The position numbers were made by a program, and so were the translations under genes. The notes under the pieces are model-generated. The model saw nothing but the letters and a program-made list of their open reading frames with translations, did not search any database and was not told where the DNA came from. Shown in pieces: positions 6,563-13,056 of a stretch of 13,056 nucleotides of DNA. Each line of letters starts with the position of its first letter. Within the stretch, counting starts at the first letter, position 1. Origin of the DNA: Sphingomonadales bacterium UBA658 (GTDB taxonomy: Bacteria; Pseudomonadota; Alphaproteobacteria; Sphingomonadales; Sphingomonadaceae); assembly GCA_002299195.1 (NCBI GenBank), contig DBOA01000201.1, forward strand, positions 479 to 13,534. Direction: 5' to 3'.

Positions 6563-6648
6563 TTGGGCCGAGGCAGTGCTTCGGCCCAACCAAAAGGGAA
6601 ATGGCCGCCCTTAAACGGCCAGGATCGGGGTACCTGATACGGCCCCCC
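6563..6648 (+). promoter_or_regulatory. Three tandem hairpins in the rpoA-rplQ gap
   Basis: The first is TTGGGCCGA (6563-6571)/TCGGCCCAA (6581-6589), a perfect 9-bp stem that can extend inward by three pairs. The second is TGGCCG (6602-6607)/CGGCCA (6616-6621). The third is GGGG (6627-6630)/CCCC (6643-6646) with an inner GTA/TAC. None is followed by a U-tract, so simple termination is unlikely. The shared GGCCG and CGGCC cores allow alternative pairings, for example 6603-6607 with 6640-6644. RNA processing, stability or control of rplQ are possible roles. Confidence 0.5.
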
Positions 6649-6668
6649 TACGAACGAAGGAATGAAAT

Positions 6669-7082
6669 ATGCGCCATAAAGTTGGCCACCGTAAGCTGCA
6701 ACGTACCACGTCGCACCGTACCGCGATGCTTCGCAACATGGCAGCGTCGCTTATCAAGCATGAACAGATCAAGACGACTTTGCCAAAGGCGAAGGAACTG
6801 CGTCCTTACATCGAAAAGCTGATCACGCTTGCGAAGAAGGGTGGCTTGTCTAACCGTCGTCTCGCGATGAGCCGTTTGATGGACGACAAGCAGCTGGTAA
6901 AGTTGTTTGACGAACTGGCAACGCGCTACGCCGACCGCAGCGGTGGTTACAGCCGCGTGATCAAGGCTGGTTTCCGTGGATCCGATGCTGCACCAATGGG
7001 CGTCATCGAACTCGTTGACCGCAATGTCGACGCCAAGGGTCAGGACAGCGGCCCAGTTGAAGTATTGGACGACGCTGAATAA
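6669..7082 (+). CDS. rplQ: 50S ribosomal protein L17
   Basis: L17 is a large-subunit protein near the polypeptide exit region. The 137-residue product starts with the conserved MRHKVGHRKLQRTTSHRTAM and continues RNMAASLIKHEQIKTTLPKAKELRPYIEKLITLAKK, then RYADRSGGYSRVIKAGFRGSDAAPMGVIELVDR, the second hallmark of the family. The acidic tail after about residue 122 (ending VLDDAE) is an extension common in alphaproteobacteria. ATG 6669 is preceded by AAGGA (6657-6661) at 7 bases. It is the last gene of the operon and is followed directly by a terminator. Confidence 0.97.
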   Translation: MRHKVGHRKLQRTTSHRTAMLRNMAASLIKHEQIKTTLPKAKELRPYIEKLITLAKKGGLSNRRLAMSRLMDDKQLVKLFDELATRYADRSGGYSRVIKAGFRGSDAAPMGVIELVDRNVDAKGQDSGPVEVLDDAE

Positions 7083-7105
7083 GCACGTCTTGCTCTAAGA
7101 ATTTC

Positions 7106-7140
7106 AAAAGGGCGGTATCCGAAAGGGTGCCGCCCTTTTT
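7106..7140 (+). terminator. Rho-independent terminator of the alpha operon, probably bidirectional
   Basis: AAAAGGGCGG (7106-7115) pairs perfectly with CCGCCCTTTT (7130-7139). Inside, ATCC/GGGT continues the stem to a GAAA tetraloop (7121-7124), and TTTTT ends the + strand. Read from the other strand it gives the same stem followed by TTTT GAAAT. It can therefore also end the converging membrane-protein gene whose stop lies a few bases away at 7148. Confidence 0.9.
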
Positions 7141-7147
7141 CATGGGT

Positions 7148-7708
7148 TTATGATTTCGTCCGAGTGCTTCGATCGGCCAACCAAAAGAGCAGGCTGGAAA
7201 TCAACCATGCCACCGAAAGCACAATCGTAAACCGTCCGCCGCGCGCGTCGCTGCCCAATATGCCGGCAAAGACGCCAATGTTAATCTGCACTATGCCGGC
7301 AGCCAACATGGCCTGCTGCAATATGCGCATGCGAAATCGCGACGCGATGCTGCCGACAATCGCGATTAGCAATACCGCGCCGAACCATAAATTGGCCGAG
7401 CTATCCTCATTCCCAATCATGCCAACAGCCAAGTTGGACCAGATGACCATGAACCCTGCCAGCACAGCAAACATTGACCCAAAGCGGAAGTACCAGTTTG
7501 ATGACAGGCGCACCGCGAATTCAATCAGGCCGCCCACAATCCCGAAAATGATGGCCGTAACGATGAAGTCGGTTTCGTCCCAATTAACTTCTGTGGTGAA
7601 CTGCATCGCGACCAATGGCGTCAGGATAAGCGCAACAGCGCCGCCCCAGCCCAAGATCCGCCAGATATTCCGTGGTGGCCTTGCTGGCCCGATATTCTCC
7701 GCATGCAT
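7148..7708 (-). CDS. Six-helix membrane protein of unknown function
   Basis: The 186-residue product has about six hydrophobic segments (near residues 16-37, 48-68, 74-99, 106-124, 134-151 and 160-178). It has no catalytic motif that I recognise. Polar patches between helices include NWDETDF (42-48) and GMIGNEDS (96-103); the latter resembles conserved loops in small uncharacterised membrane proteins of proteobacteria, but I cannot name a family. The ATG at 7708 is preceded on its strand by AAGGG (7716-7720) at about 7 bases. It is divergent from the membrane-bound regulator at 7795 with 86 bases between, so co-regulation is plausible but unproven. It converges on rplQ across the shared terminator. 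Confidence 0.8.
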   Translation of the reverse strand: MHAENIGPARPPRNIWRILGWGGAVALILTPLVAMQFTTEVNWDETDFIVTAIIFGIVGGLIEFAVRLSSNWYFRFGSMFAVLAGFMVIWSNLAVGMIGNEDSSANLWFGAVLLIAIVGSIASRFRMRILQQAMLAAGIVQINIGVFAGILGSDARGGRFTIVLSVAWLISSLLFWLADRSTRTKS

Positions 7709-7736
7709 AGCATTGCCCTTTTCCGTGAATGAGAGC

Positions 7737-7744
7737 TATGCATA
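7737..7744. promoter_or_regulatory. TATGCATA palindrome in the divergent gap
   Basis: This perfect 8-bp palindrome lies in the middle of the 86-bp gap between the divergent membrane-protein and regulator genes. On the + strand TATGCA could serve as a -10 box 18 bases after TTGCCC (7713-7718). Because it reads the same on both strands it could also be part of a - strand promoter, though no good -35 is visible there. Confidence 0.3.
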
Positions 7745-7764
7745 CAGCGCAGCGACATTGCAGG

Positions 7765-7783
7765 CATGAGCAGAACATGAGCA
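7765..7783 (+). repeat. Direct repeat CATGAGCA x2 with 11-bp period (candidate operator)
   Basis: CATGAGCA occurs at 7765-7772 and again at 7776-7783, one helical turn apart, ending 11 bases before the start codon of the winged-helix regulator at 7795. OmpR/PhoB-type winged helices commonly bind tandem direct repeats with about 11-bp spacing on one DNA face. The arrangement fits an autoregulatory site; binding is inferred. Confidence 0.45.
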
Positions 7784-7794
7784 TTTGGTGAAAA

Positions 7795-8862
7795 ATGAAA
7801 TCAGATAGTCTCCGGTTCGGCCGCTTCACGCTTCAGGTGAGCAGCAGACGCCTGCATTGCGATGGCGTCGTTGTCGACGTCTCCAGCCGCTATTTTGATG
7901 CGCTTGTTCTGCTTGCAACCAATGCCGGCGCGCTTGTGTCGAAAGACCAGTTCATGGACGATGTCTGGCGCGGTGTTCCTGTCACCGACGAAGCGCTTAC
8001 GCAATGCATCCGCAGCCTGCGCCGTGTGCTTGGGGATGATGCCGTGCGGCCGATGTTTATCGAGACCGTTCCAAAGCATGGCTATCGTTTTATCGCCCCT
8101 GTCGACCGCGACGTGGGACCCGCAACCATCACCTCTATCGCCATAGCTGCCACGACCGATTGGGCACCATTTTGGGCACTAGGCGGGGCGGGCGTCGTCG
8201 GCGGTGGCTTGGCGGGGCTGTTGGGCGGCTTATTTTACGGTTTTGCGGGAGCATCGCAGCCAATGGCACCGGGCATGGGCGCGGCATCCATCGTGCTTGT
8301 CCTGACGGCAATTACGGTGTTGGTCGCATTATTGGGCGCTGCGGGCGTGAGCTTCGGCATTGCAGCGGTTGGCCTTTGGAATTCCGGGCGTTGGTCCGCA
8401 ACGATGGCAGGCGGCGCGGTGGGCGGTTTCCTGATCGGCGGTATTGTGAAGCTGCTTGGCTTGGATGCGTTCAATCTGGTGATCGGGCAATCACCCACGC
8501 AAATGACGGGCGCGCTGGAAGGTGCGGTGATTGGCGCCTCTGTGGGGCTTGGTGTATGGCTTGGCCGACGGCAGATGCGCCACATGCCGCTGCGTTTTGC
8601 GATACTGCCCGCGGCCGTATTTGGGGCCTTATCCGGCCCTGGCATTGTCATGGCCGGTGGGCGCTTGCTTGGCGGCAGCATATATGAGCTGGCGCGGCTT
8701 CTTCCCCAATCGCGGCTGCGGTTCGACCAAATCGGTGGCTTATTTGGCGAAAGCGGCTTTGGTCCCATCAGCCAGATCGTCACCGCCGGTTTGGAAGGCA
8801 TGTTATTTGCCGCAGGCGTTACCGCGGCCATATTGTTGGCGCAGCGGCAGCGGAGTGCATGA
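7795..8862 (+). CDS. Membrane-anchored winged-helix transcriptional regulator (ToxR/CadC-like layout)
   Basis: Residues about 6-103 form an OmpR-type DNA-binding domain (Trans_reg_C): LRFGRFTLQVSSRRLHCDG, the LLATNAGALVSKDQFMDDVW helices, a recognition-helix region around ALTQCIRSLRRVLGDD, and the wing VPKHGYRF (92-99). From W123 on, the protein is a glycine/alanine-rich membrane domain of roughly six to seven hydrophobic stretches, with only short loops. CadC and ToxR have one helix and a periplasmic sensor; neither is present here, so a signal would have to be sensed in the membrane or through partners. There is no receiver domain, so no phosphorelay partner is implied. The start is ATG 7795; GGTGA just before it is a poor, close ribosome-binding site, and the upstream in-frame ATG at 7777 is stopped by TGA. 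Total length is 355 residues. Confidence 0.87.
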   Translation: MKSDSLRFGRFTLQVSSRRLHCDGVVVDVSSRYFDALVLLATNAGALVSKDQFMDDVWRGVPVTDEALTQCIRSLRRVLGDDAVRPMFIETVPKHGYRFIAPVDRDVGPATITSIAIAATTDWAPFWALGGAGVVGGGLAGLLGGLFYGFAGASQPMAPGMGAASIVLVLTAITVLVALLGAAGVSFGIAAVGLWNSGRWSATMAGGAVGGFLIGGIVKLLGLDAFNLVIGQSPTQMTGALEGAVIGASVGLGVWLGRRQMRHMPLRFAILPAAVFGALSGPGIVMAGGRLLGGSIYELARLLPQSRLRFDQIGGLFGESGFGPISQIVTAGLEGMLFAAGVTAAILLAQRQRSA

Positions 8863-8973
8863 TTTCGACGAAAATGCGAAATATTCTTGCGGGCGACGGC
8901 AGGAATAGTTGGCGTTCACGCGTGGACGCTATAGTCGGATGACAGAGATTTTGAGAGTTGGGGAAATGATAAT

Positions 8974-11130
8974 ATGCGAAGTGTATTTTTGGCCGGTGCA
9001 GCCGTTATGATGGCCCCGATTTCGTCGGTCGCTATGGCCGCAAATTCAGCCACCGCCGATGTCGCAGTCAAATTGACCTATCCGCAGACCAAAACCGTCA
9101 ATGTGGTCGATGAACAATTCGGCGTAAAGGTTGCCGATCCCTATCGCTGGCTGGAAGATGATGTGCGCGTCAATCCGGAAGTCGCAGAATGGGTAAAGGC
9201 GCAGAATGCCGTCACCGACGCATATCTGGAAACTTTGCCCGGCAAGAAAATACTCGCCGAGCGCATGAAGAAGCTTTTCGATTATGAGCGCTTTGGCCTT
9301 CCTGAAAAAGCCGGTGGTTATTATTTCTTCACAAAGAATGACGGCCTGCAGAACCAGTCCGTGCTGTATGTCCGCAAAGGCCTGACCGGCGCTGACCGCA
9401 TTTTGATCGATCCCAATCTATGGGCGAAAGACGGCGCCACTGCGCTCGATAGCTGGGTGCCATCGAAAAATGGCAAGTTGCTGGCTTATGCTGTTCAGGA
9501 CGGCGGTTCAGACTGGCGGACGATTAAAGTCCTCGACACCGTGACCGGCAAGGTGCTTGCCGACGAAATCAACTGGGCAAAATTCACCAACATAAGCTGG
9601 GTGGGCAATGACGGGTTTTTATACTCGCGTTTTGCAGAGCCAAAAGAAGGCGCGGCATTTCAGCAGCTGAATTATAACCAGACGATCTATTATCACAAAA
9701 TCGGCACGCCCCAGTCGGAAGACAAGGCAATATACGCAACGCCGGACAAGCCCGCATATGGGCATAGCGCGCAAGTGACGCACGACGGCAAATGGGCGGT
9801 CATTACGACGTCGTCCGGAACCGATGAGAAGTATGAACTGCACGTGATGCCGCTTGGCAAAAAGCCAACATGGAAACCGCAGCCGCTCGTTACCGGTCTC
9901 GAGCATGATTGGGGCCTGATCGAAGGCATGGGCAACACTTTGTGGTTCACCACCAACAAGGACGCGGCAAAGCTTAAGGTGGTGACGGTTGATCTGGGTG
10001 CGAAAACGCCCGTATTTACTGACGTTATAGCGGAGCGGGCGGAAACCCTGTCGCGCGCGCAGATCGTCGGCGACCAGCTGATCCTGTCATATATCAAAGA
10101 TGCCAAATCGATGGCGCTGATGACCGACCTCGCAGGCCAGCCTGTGCAGGAAATCAAGCTCAGCGCAATCGGGACGGCCAGTGGCTTTTCAGGGACGCCG
10201 GGTGATCCAGAGACATTTTACGGATTCTCCAGCTTCAATCAGCCGGGCGCCGTGTATCGTTTCGACAGCAAGACGGGTGCATCGGCGCCCTTCGCGCAGC
10301 CAAAGCTAAGCTTCAACCCGGCAGACTTCACGGTCGAACAAGTGTTTTACCCGTCGAAGGATGGCACGAAGATACCGATGTTCGTCGTGCACAAGAAAGA
10401 TCTCGATCTGACCAAGGGCGCGCCGACATTGCTCTATTCCTATGGCGGGTTCAACATTTCGCAGACGCCTACTTATTCAGCAACACGTATGGCTTGGTTG
10501 CAATCGGGCGGCGTCTTCGCCCTCGCCAATATTCGTGGCGGCGGTGAATATGGGAAGCCGTGGCATGATGCCGGTCGTTTGATGAACAAACAAAATGTCT
10601 TTGACGATTTTGCTGCCGCAGCCGAATATCTTATATCCAGCGGCGTTTCGGCCAAGGGCAAGATTGCCATCGAAGGGCGGTCCAATGGGGGACTGCTGAT
10701 TGGTGCCGTTGTGAACCAGCGCCCTGACCTGTTCGCGGCAGGCCATGCCGCAGTGGGCGTGATGGATATGGTCCGCTTCGACCGTTTCACCGCTGGCCGT
10801 TATTGGGTCGATGATTATGGCTACCCCAGTAAGGAAGCCGACTTTAAAATGCAGATGACTTACTCACCCTATCACAACATCAAATCGGGGGTCGAATATC
10901 CAGCGGTCATCGTCTCGACCGCGGATACCGATGACCGTGTGGTTCCGGGGCATAGCTTCAAATATATCTCCGCCTTGCAAGCTGCAGAAACCGGCAGCAA
11001 GCCCAAGATCATTCGCATCGAAAGCCGTGCGGGCCATGGTTCAGGCAAGCCGACCGATAAGGTTATTGACGAATATTCGGACATTTATGCGTTTCTCGGC
11101 AAATGGACGGGGCTGACCCTCACCGAATAA
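8974..11130 (+). CDS. Secreted prolyl oligopeptidase (peptidase family S9A)
   Basis: This serine peptidase cleaves peptides after proline; S9A enzymes act on short peptides because a beta-propeller gates the active site. The 718-residue product starts with a signal peptide (about residues 1-22, likely cleaved after VAMA), so it is probably periplasmic, as in Sphingomonas enzymes. After an N-terminal segment with DPYRWLEDD comes the propeller region, then the hydrolase domain from about residue 440. There LLYSYGGFNIS, the nucleophile motif GRSNGGLL (Ser570), STADTDDRVVPGHS (Asp653, Arg655) and RAGHGSGK (His688) complete the triad. ATG 8974 follows GGGGA (8960-8964). TATAGT at 8930-8935, with TTGGCG at 8909-8914 only 15 bases upstream, is a weak promoter candidate. 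The gene appears monocistronic. Confidence 0.95.
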   Translation: MRSVFLAGAAVMMAPISSVAMAANSATADVAVKLTYPQTKTVNVVDEQFGVKVADPYRWLEDDVRVNPEVAEWVKAQNAVTDAYLETLPGKKILAERMKKLFDYERFGLPEKAGGYYFFTKNDGLQNQSVLYVRKGLTGADRILIDPNLWAKDGATALDSWVPSKNGKLLAYAVQDGGSDWRTIKVLDTVTGKVLADEINWAKFTNISWVGNDGFLYSRFAEPKEGAAFQQLNYNQTIYYHKIGTPQSEDKAIYATPDKPAYGHSAQVTHDGKWAVITTSSGTDEKYELHVMPLGKKPTWKPQPLVTGLEHDWGLIEGMGNTLWFTTNKDAAKLKVVTVDLGAKTPVFTDVIAERAETLSRAQIVGDQLILSYIKDAKSMALMTDLAGQPVQEIKLSAIGTASGFSGTPGDPETFYGFSSFNQPGAVYRFDSKTGASAPFAQPKLSFNPADFTVEQVFYPSKDGTKIPMFVVHKKDLDLTKGAPTLLYSYGGFNISQTPTYSATRMAWLQSGGVFALANIRGGGEYGKPWHDAGRLMNKQNVFDDFAAAAEYLISSGVSAKGKIAIEGRSNGGLLIGAVVNQRPDLFAAGHAAVGVMDMVRFDRFTAGRYWVDDYGYPSKEADFKMQMTYSPYHNIKSGVEYPAVIVSTADTDDRVVPGHSFKYISALQAAETGSKPKIIRIESRAGHGSGKPTDKVIDEYSDIYAFLGKWTGLTLTE

Positions 11131-11132
11131 TC

Positions 11133-11188
11133 GTTCATGAAAATGGCAATTTAGATGAACGGATGCTGACAAGTCAATTCAGCATCCG
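11133..11188 (+). repeat. Two adjacent inverted repeats after the peptidase gene
   Basis: GTTCAT (11133-11138) pairs with ATGAAC (11155-11160). Directly after, CGGATGCTGA (11160-11169) pairs with TCAGCATCCG (11179-11188), a perfect 10-bp stem with a nine-base loop. The 3' flank GTCAACCC has no T-run, so this is not a canonical intrinsic terminator. It may protect the 3' end of the mRNA or act with Rho. Confidence 0.45.
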
Positions 11189-11256
11189 GTCAACCCGAAT
11201 CGCATATTCGCTCTCCATCGGCACAGAATGACTGGACCGGTTCAAGGAGAACGAAG

Positions 11257-11826
11257 ATGAATTTCATGACCAAAACTTTGCTTGGCGCGGGAGCTGCTGC
11301 TGCAGCTTTGGTGAGTGTAACCGTTCCCGCGCAAGCGCGTGATCGCCATGACCGCAACCGCGACCGTGACAGCATAAGTGCCGGCGAAATTATTGCCGGA
11401 GCGGTCGTGCTCGGTGGTCTTGCCGCTGTGCTTTCAAGCGGCAACAATAGCCGCAACGATCGCCGCGGTTATGATGATCGCTACGATAATAACCGCGCAG
11501 GCTATAATTACGACAATCGAGGCGGCAGCGGCCGCGCCGCTGTAAACCAGTGCGTCGCCAGCGTTGAACGTTGGGCCAATGGCTACAGCCGTTCAGACGT
11601 CACGCAAGTGCGCAGCATCGAACGGACGCGTTTTGGCTATCGGGTCACAGGCAATGTCGTTGTTCAAGACGGCGGACGTGGCCGTTACGAGAATAATAAT
11701 TACGGCAATGACCGATTTGGCGGCAACGCTTACCAGCGCGGTTATGACAAGGGCCGGTTCACCTGCTTTGTAGAGCGTGGCCGCGTGGTCGACATCAACT
11801 ATCGCGGATTGGAACAGTGGCGCTGA
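11257..11826 (+). CDS. Exported Arg/Asp/Asn/Tyr-rich protein of unknown function
   Basis: The 189-residue product has a clear signal peptide (residues 1-27, ending VTVPAQA). A charged RDRHDRNRDRDS stretch follows, then a glycine/alanine-rich hydrophobic segment (about 40-61) that could span or insert into a membrane. A low-complexity region rich in Arg, Asp, Asn, Tyr and Gly follows, and then a more ordered part from about residue 93. Two cysteines, C99 and C170, are the only ones in the mature chain and may form a disulfide. No enzyme motif is seen. ATG 11257 follows an ideal AAGGAG (11244-11249) at 7 bases, which suggests good expression. A hairpin terminator ends the gene 26 bases after the stop. 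Similar short glycine-zipper-like exported proteins are frequent in sphingomonads, but I do not recognise a named family. Confidence 0.82.
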   Translation: MNFMTKTLLGAGAAAAALVSVTVPAQARDRHDRNRDRDSISAGEIIAGAVVLGGLAAVLSSGNNSRNDRRGYDDRYDNNRAGYNYDNRGGSGRAAVNQCVASVERWANGYSRSDVTQVRSIERTRFGYRVTGNVVVQDGGRGRYENNNYGNDRFGGNAYQRGYDKGRFTCFVERGRVVDINYRGLEQWR

Positions 11827-11851
11827 ATGTCCAAAGATGCGTGGGTATAAT

Positions 11852-11890
11852 GAGGCTCAGTCTGGTGATAGGCTGAGCCTCTTGTCATTT
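11852..11890 (+). terminator. Hairpin terminator after the exported protein gene
   Basis: GAGGCTCAG (11852-11860) pairs perfectly with CTGAGCCTC (11873-11881) around a 12-base loop and is followed by TTGTCATTT. The stem is strong; the T-run is interrupted, so efficiency is uncertain. Confidence 0.65.
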
Positions 11891-11916
11891 CGGTGCCGCG
11901 ATATGCGCGGGACCGA

Positions 11917-11945
11917 TTGGGACGGCTGGCTTTGCTTGCCACAAT
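11917..11945 (+). promoter_or_regulatory. Candidate promoter for the small membrane protein and rarD
   Basis: TTGGGA (11917-11922) and CACAAT (11940-11945) each match four of six consensus bases and are separated by 17 bases. The pair lies after the preceding terminator and 26 bases before the ATG at 11971. Assignment rests on motif and position only. Confidence 0.35.
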
Positions 11946-11970
11946 TCGAAAAACCCGCCACAGTCGCCTT

Positions 11971-12192
11971 ATGGCAAATATCCTCGCATTTCTGTTTGGC
12001 CTGATTGCACTCTTGCTGGCTATTATCGGGTTCATCCCGTTGCTGGGATGGCTGAACTGGCTCATTATTCTGATCGCTGGCGTCGGCGCAGCCTTTGGCT
12101 TCGCGTCGGAAAAGGACAGCGGTCGCAACTTCTGCTTGGTCGTTATAGCCATTTGCGCGCTGCGCCTCTGGATAGGCGGCGGGATCATTTGA
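11971..12192 (+). CDS. Small membrane protein of unknown function, 73 residues
   Basis: The product MANILAFLFGLIALLLAIIG... contains a hydrophobic N-terminal half, probably two closely spaced helices (about 4-25 and 28-45) separated by PLLGW. A short polar stretch SEKDSGRN (46-53) and a third hydrophobic segment to the C-terminus follow. The start is ATG 11971 because it opens directly on the membrane segment. The frame also runs upstream to a GTG at 11893, but that extension is arginine-rich and crosses the promoter-like region. No good ribosome-binding site is visible. The stop lies inside a palindrome 27 bases before rarD, suggesting co-transcription with it. I recognise no named family. 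Confidence 0.6.
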   Translation: MANILAFLFGLIALLLAIIGFIPLLGWLNWLIILIAGVGAAFGFASEKDSGRNFCLVVIAICALRLWIGGGII

Positions 12193-12196
12193 TCCC
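12181..12196. repeat. Palindrome GGGATCA-TT-TGATCCC over the stop codon before rarD
   Basis: Seven perfectly complementary bases on each side of a two-base centre overlap the TGA stop (12190-12192) of the small membrane protein. As RNA the loop would open to four or more bases. No T-run follows, so it is not a terminator. It may be an operator, an mRNA hairpin or a chance palindrome. Confidence 0.35.
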
Positions 12197-12219
12197 CTCG
12201 CGAAGGCTTAGCACAACAT

Positions 12220-13056
12220 ATGACCGACAAATCTGAAACCGCGCAGCCAAGTGGCTTGCCTTATGCCATGTCGGCATATCTCATCTGGGGCTTCGTCCCG
12301 GTTTATTTCAAGCTGCTGAGCCATGTCTCCCCAATCGCGGTCGTTGCGCAGCGCGTGTTGTGGTCCATTCCGCTGCTGCTGGTCATTATGGCCTTTCGCA
12401 AACAGCTTGGCGAATATGCCGCCATTTTCCGCCACAAGGCGCATCTGCGCAACTTGCTTGCCTCTGCCACGCTGGTTGCCATTAACTGGCTGATCTACAT
12501 TTGGGCCGTTTCCACGGACCATATTCTGGCAGCCAGCCTTGGCTATTATCTCAACCCCTTGGTGAATGTCCTGCTGGGGCGTCTGTTTTTAGGTGAGCGA
12601 TTGCGGCCGCTTCAGATGGTCGCCGTTGGCGTTGCCGCCATTGGCGTTGCGATCCTCATCGGTGATGCGCTCGATACCTTATGGGTCTCGATATCGCTCG
12701 CTTTAAGCTTTGGCCTCTACGGCCTTATCCGCAAGATTACCCCCGTTGGCTCTGTTCCCGGCCTTGCAACTGAGACGACGTTGCTCGCGCCACTGGCGTT
12801 GGGTGCGGTGCTCTATTTCGCGCAAGTTGGCGGCGGCGGATTTGGCGATGATGTGACGACGTCGGGGCTTTTGATATTGGCAGGTGCGGTCACCGCCATC
12901 CCGTTGCTGATGTTCGCGACCGCCGCCCGCCGGATGAGCTATACCAGCCTAGGCTTTGTGCAATATACGGCACCGTCCATTGCTTTCCTGCTGGGAGTTT
13001 TCGTGTACGGCGAGCCATTGAGCACGACGAAGCTGGCGTGCTTCATCCTGATCTGG
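12220..13056 (+). CDS. rarD: RarD-family EamA/DMT transporter (3' end outside the window)
   Basis: The 279 visible residues belong to the drug/metabolite transporter superfamily, RarD subfamily (annotated 'chloramphenicol-sensitive protein'). These are inner-membrane proteins of about ten helices whose physiological substrate is not established. Seen here: GLPYAMSAYLIWGFVPVYFK (typical RarD start), QRVLWSIPLLL, NWLIYIWAV, HILAASLGYYLNPLVNVLLG, LGERLRPLQ, SFGLYGLIRK and MSYTSLGFVQYTAPSIAFLL, in family order. The family is about 295-300 residues, so only the last ~15-20 are missing. ATG 12220 lies 27 bases after the small membrane-protein gene. The nearest purine-rich site, GAAGG (12202-12206), is 13 bases away and weak, so expression may depend on coupling. 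Confidence 0.93.
   Translation, partial: MTDKSETAQPSGLPYAMSAYLIWGFVPVYFKLLSHVSPIAVVAQRVLWSIPLLLVIMAFRKQLGEYAAIFRHKAHLRNLLASATLVAINWLIYIWAVSTDHILAASLGYYLNPLVNVLLGRLFLGERLRPLQMVAVGVAAIGVAILIGDALDTLWVSISLALSFGLYGLIRKITPVGSVPGLATETTLLAPLALGAVLYFAQVGGGGFGDDVTTSGLLILAGAVTAIPLLMFATAARRMSYTSLGFVQYTAPSIAFLLGVFVYGEPLSTTKLACFILIW

Noticed and set aside
8235..8831. Long - strand open frame opposite the regulator
   Set aside because: It is a compositional shadow of the Gly/Ala-rich membrane region; the protein is Pro/Ser/Thr-rich with no motif, and the + frame has a clear winged helix.
11846..11851. Perfect TATAAT after the exported-protein gene
   Set aside because: No -35 element lies 16-18 bases upstream, and transcription would start inside the terminator hairpin.
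1..13056. tRNA/rRNA genes, insertion sequences, phage genes, CRISPR arrays
   Set aside because: No cloverleaf-like segments, transposase or integrase motifs, terminal repeats with target duplications, or regularly spaced repeats were seen by reading.

Overview
The window looks like a stretch of an alphaproteobacterial chromosome, most likely from the order Sphingomonadales (Sphingopyxis/Sphingorhabdus-like). The grounds are the gene order of the spc/alpha ribosomal operons, the form of the ribosomal proteins, SecY and RpoA, a secreted Sphingomonas-type prolyl oligopeptidase and moderate-to-high GC. This placement is inferred from family knowledge; no search was run.

Region 1 (1-7140, all + strand) is the end of the spc operon and the alpha operon: rpmD (3' end), rplO, secY, adk, then two inserted genes, then rpsM, rpsK, rpoA and rplQ. 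A strong hairpin terminator with a GAAA tetraloop closes it. The unusual part is a rimB-like/rimK pair between adk and rpsM. It encodes a retropepsin-like peptidase of the 'ATP-dependent zinc protease' family and a RimK-type ATP-grasp glutamate ligase. RimK enzymes add glutamates to ribosomal protein S6, so a ribosome-modifying cassette sits among the genes for ribosomal proteins, the translocon and RNA polymerase alpha. Several gaps here contain hairpins or promoter-like sites: rplO-secY, rimK-rpsM and rpoA-rplQ.

Region 2 (7141-8862) is a divergent pair. A six-helix membrane protein of unknown function lies on the - strand. A winged-helix (OmpR/ToxR-type) regulator fused to a glycine-rich multi-helix membrane domain lies on the + strand. 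They share an 86-bp gap that holds a palindrome and two identical 8-mers spaced 11 bp apart, just upstream of the regulator.

Region 3 (8863-13056, + strand) holds a secreted prolyl oligopeptidase with a complete Ser-Asp-His triad, a small exported Arg/Asp/Asn/Tyr-rich protein of unknown function with its own hairpin terminator, a 73-residue membrane protein, and a RarD-family transporter cut by the window end.

No RNA gene, insertion sequence, phage gene or CRISPR array was seen. No gene-free stretch exceeds 300 bases; the longest gaps (about 170 bases) are described below. The best candidates for something undescribed are the rimBK insertion with its in-frame upstream mini-ORF, the structured leaders of rpsM and rplQ, and the membrane-bound regulator with its probable operator.
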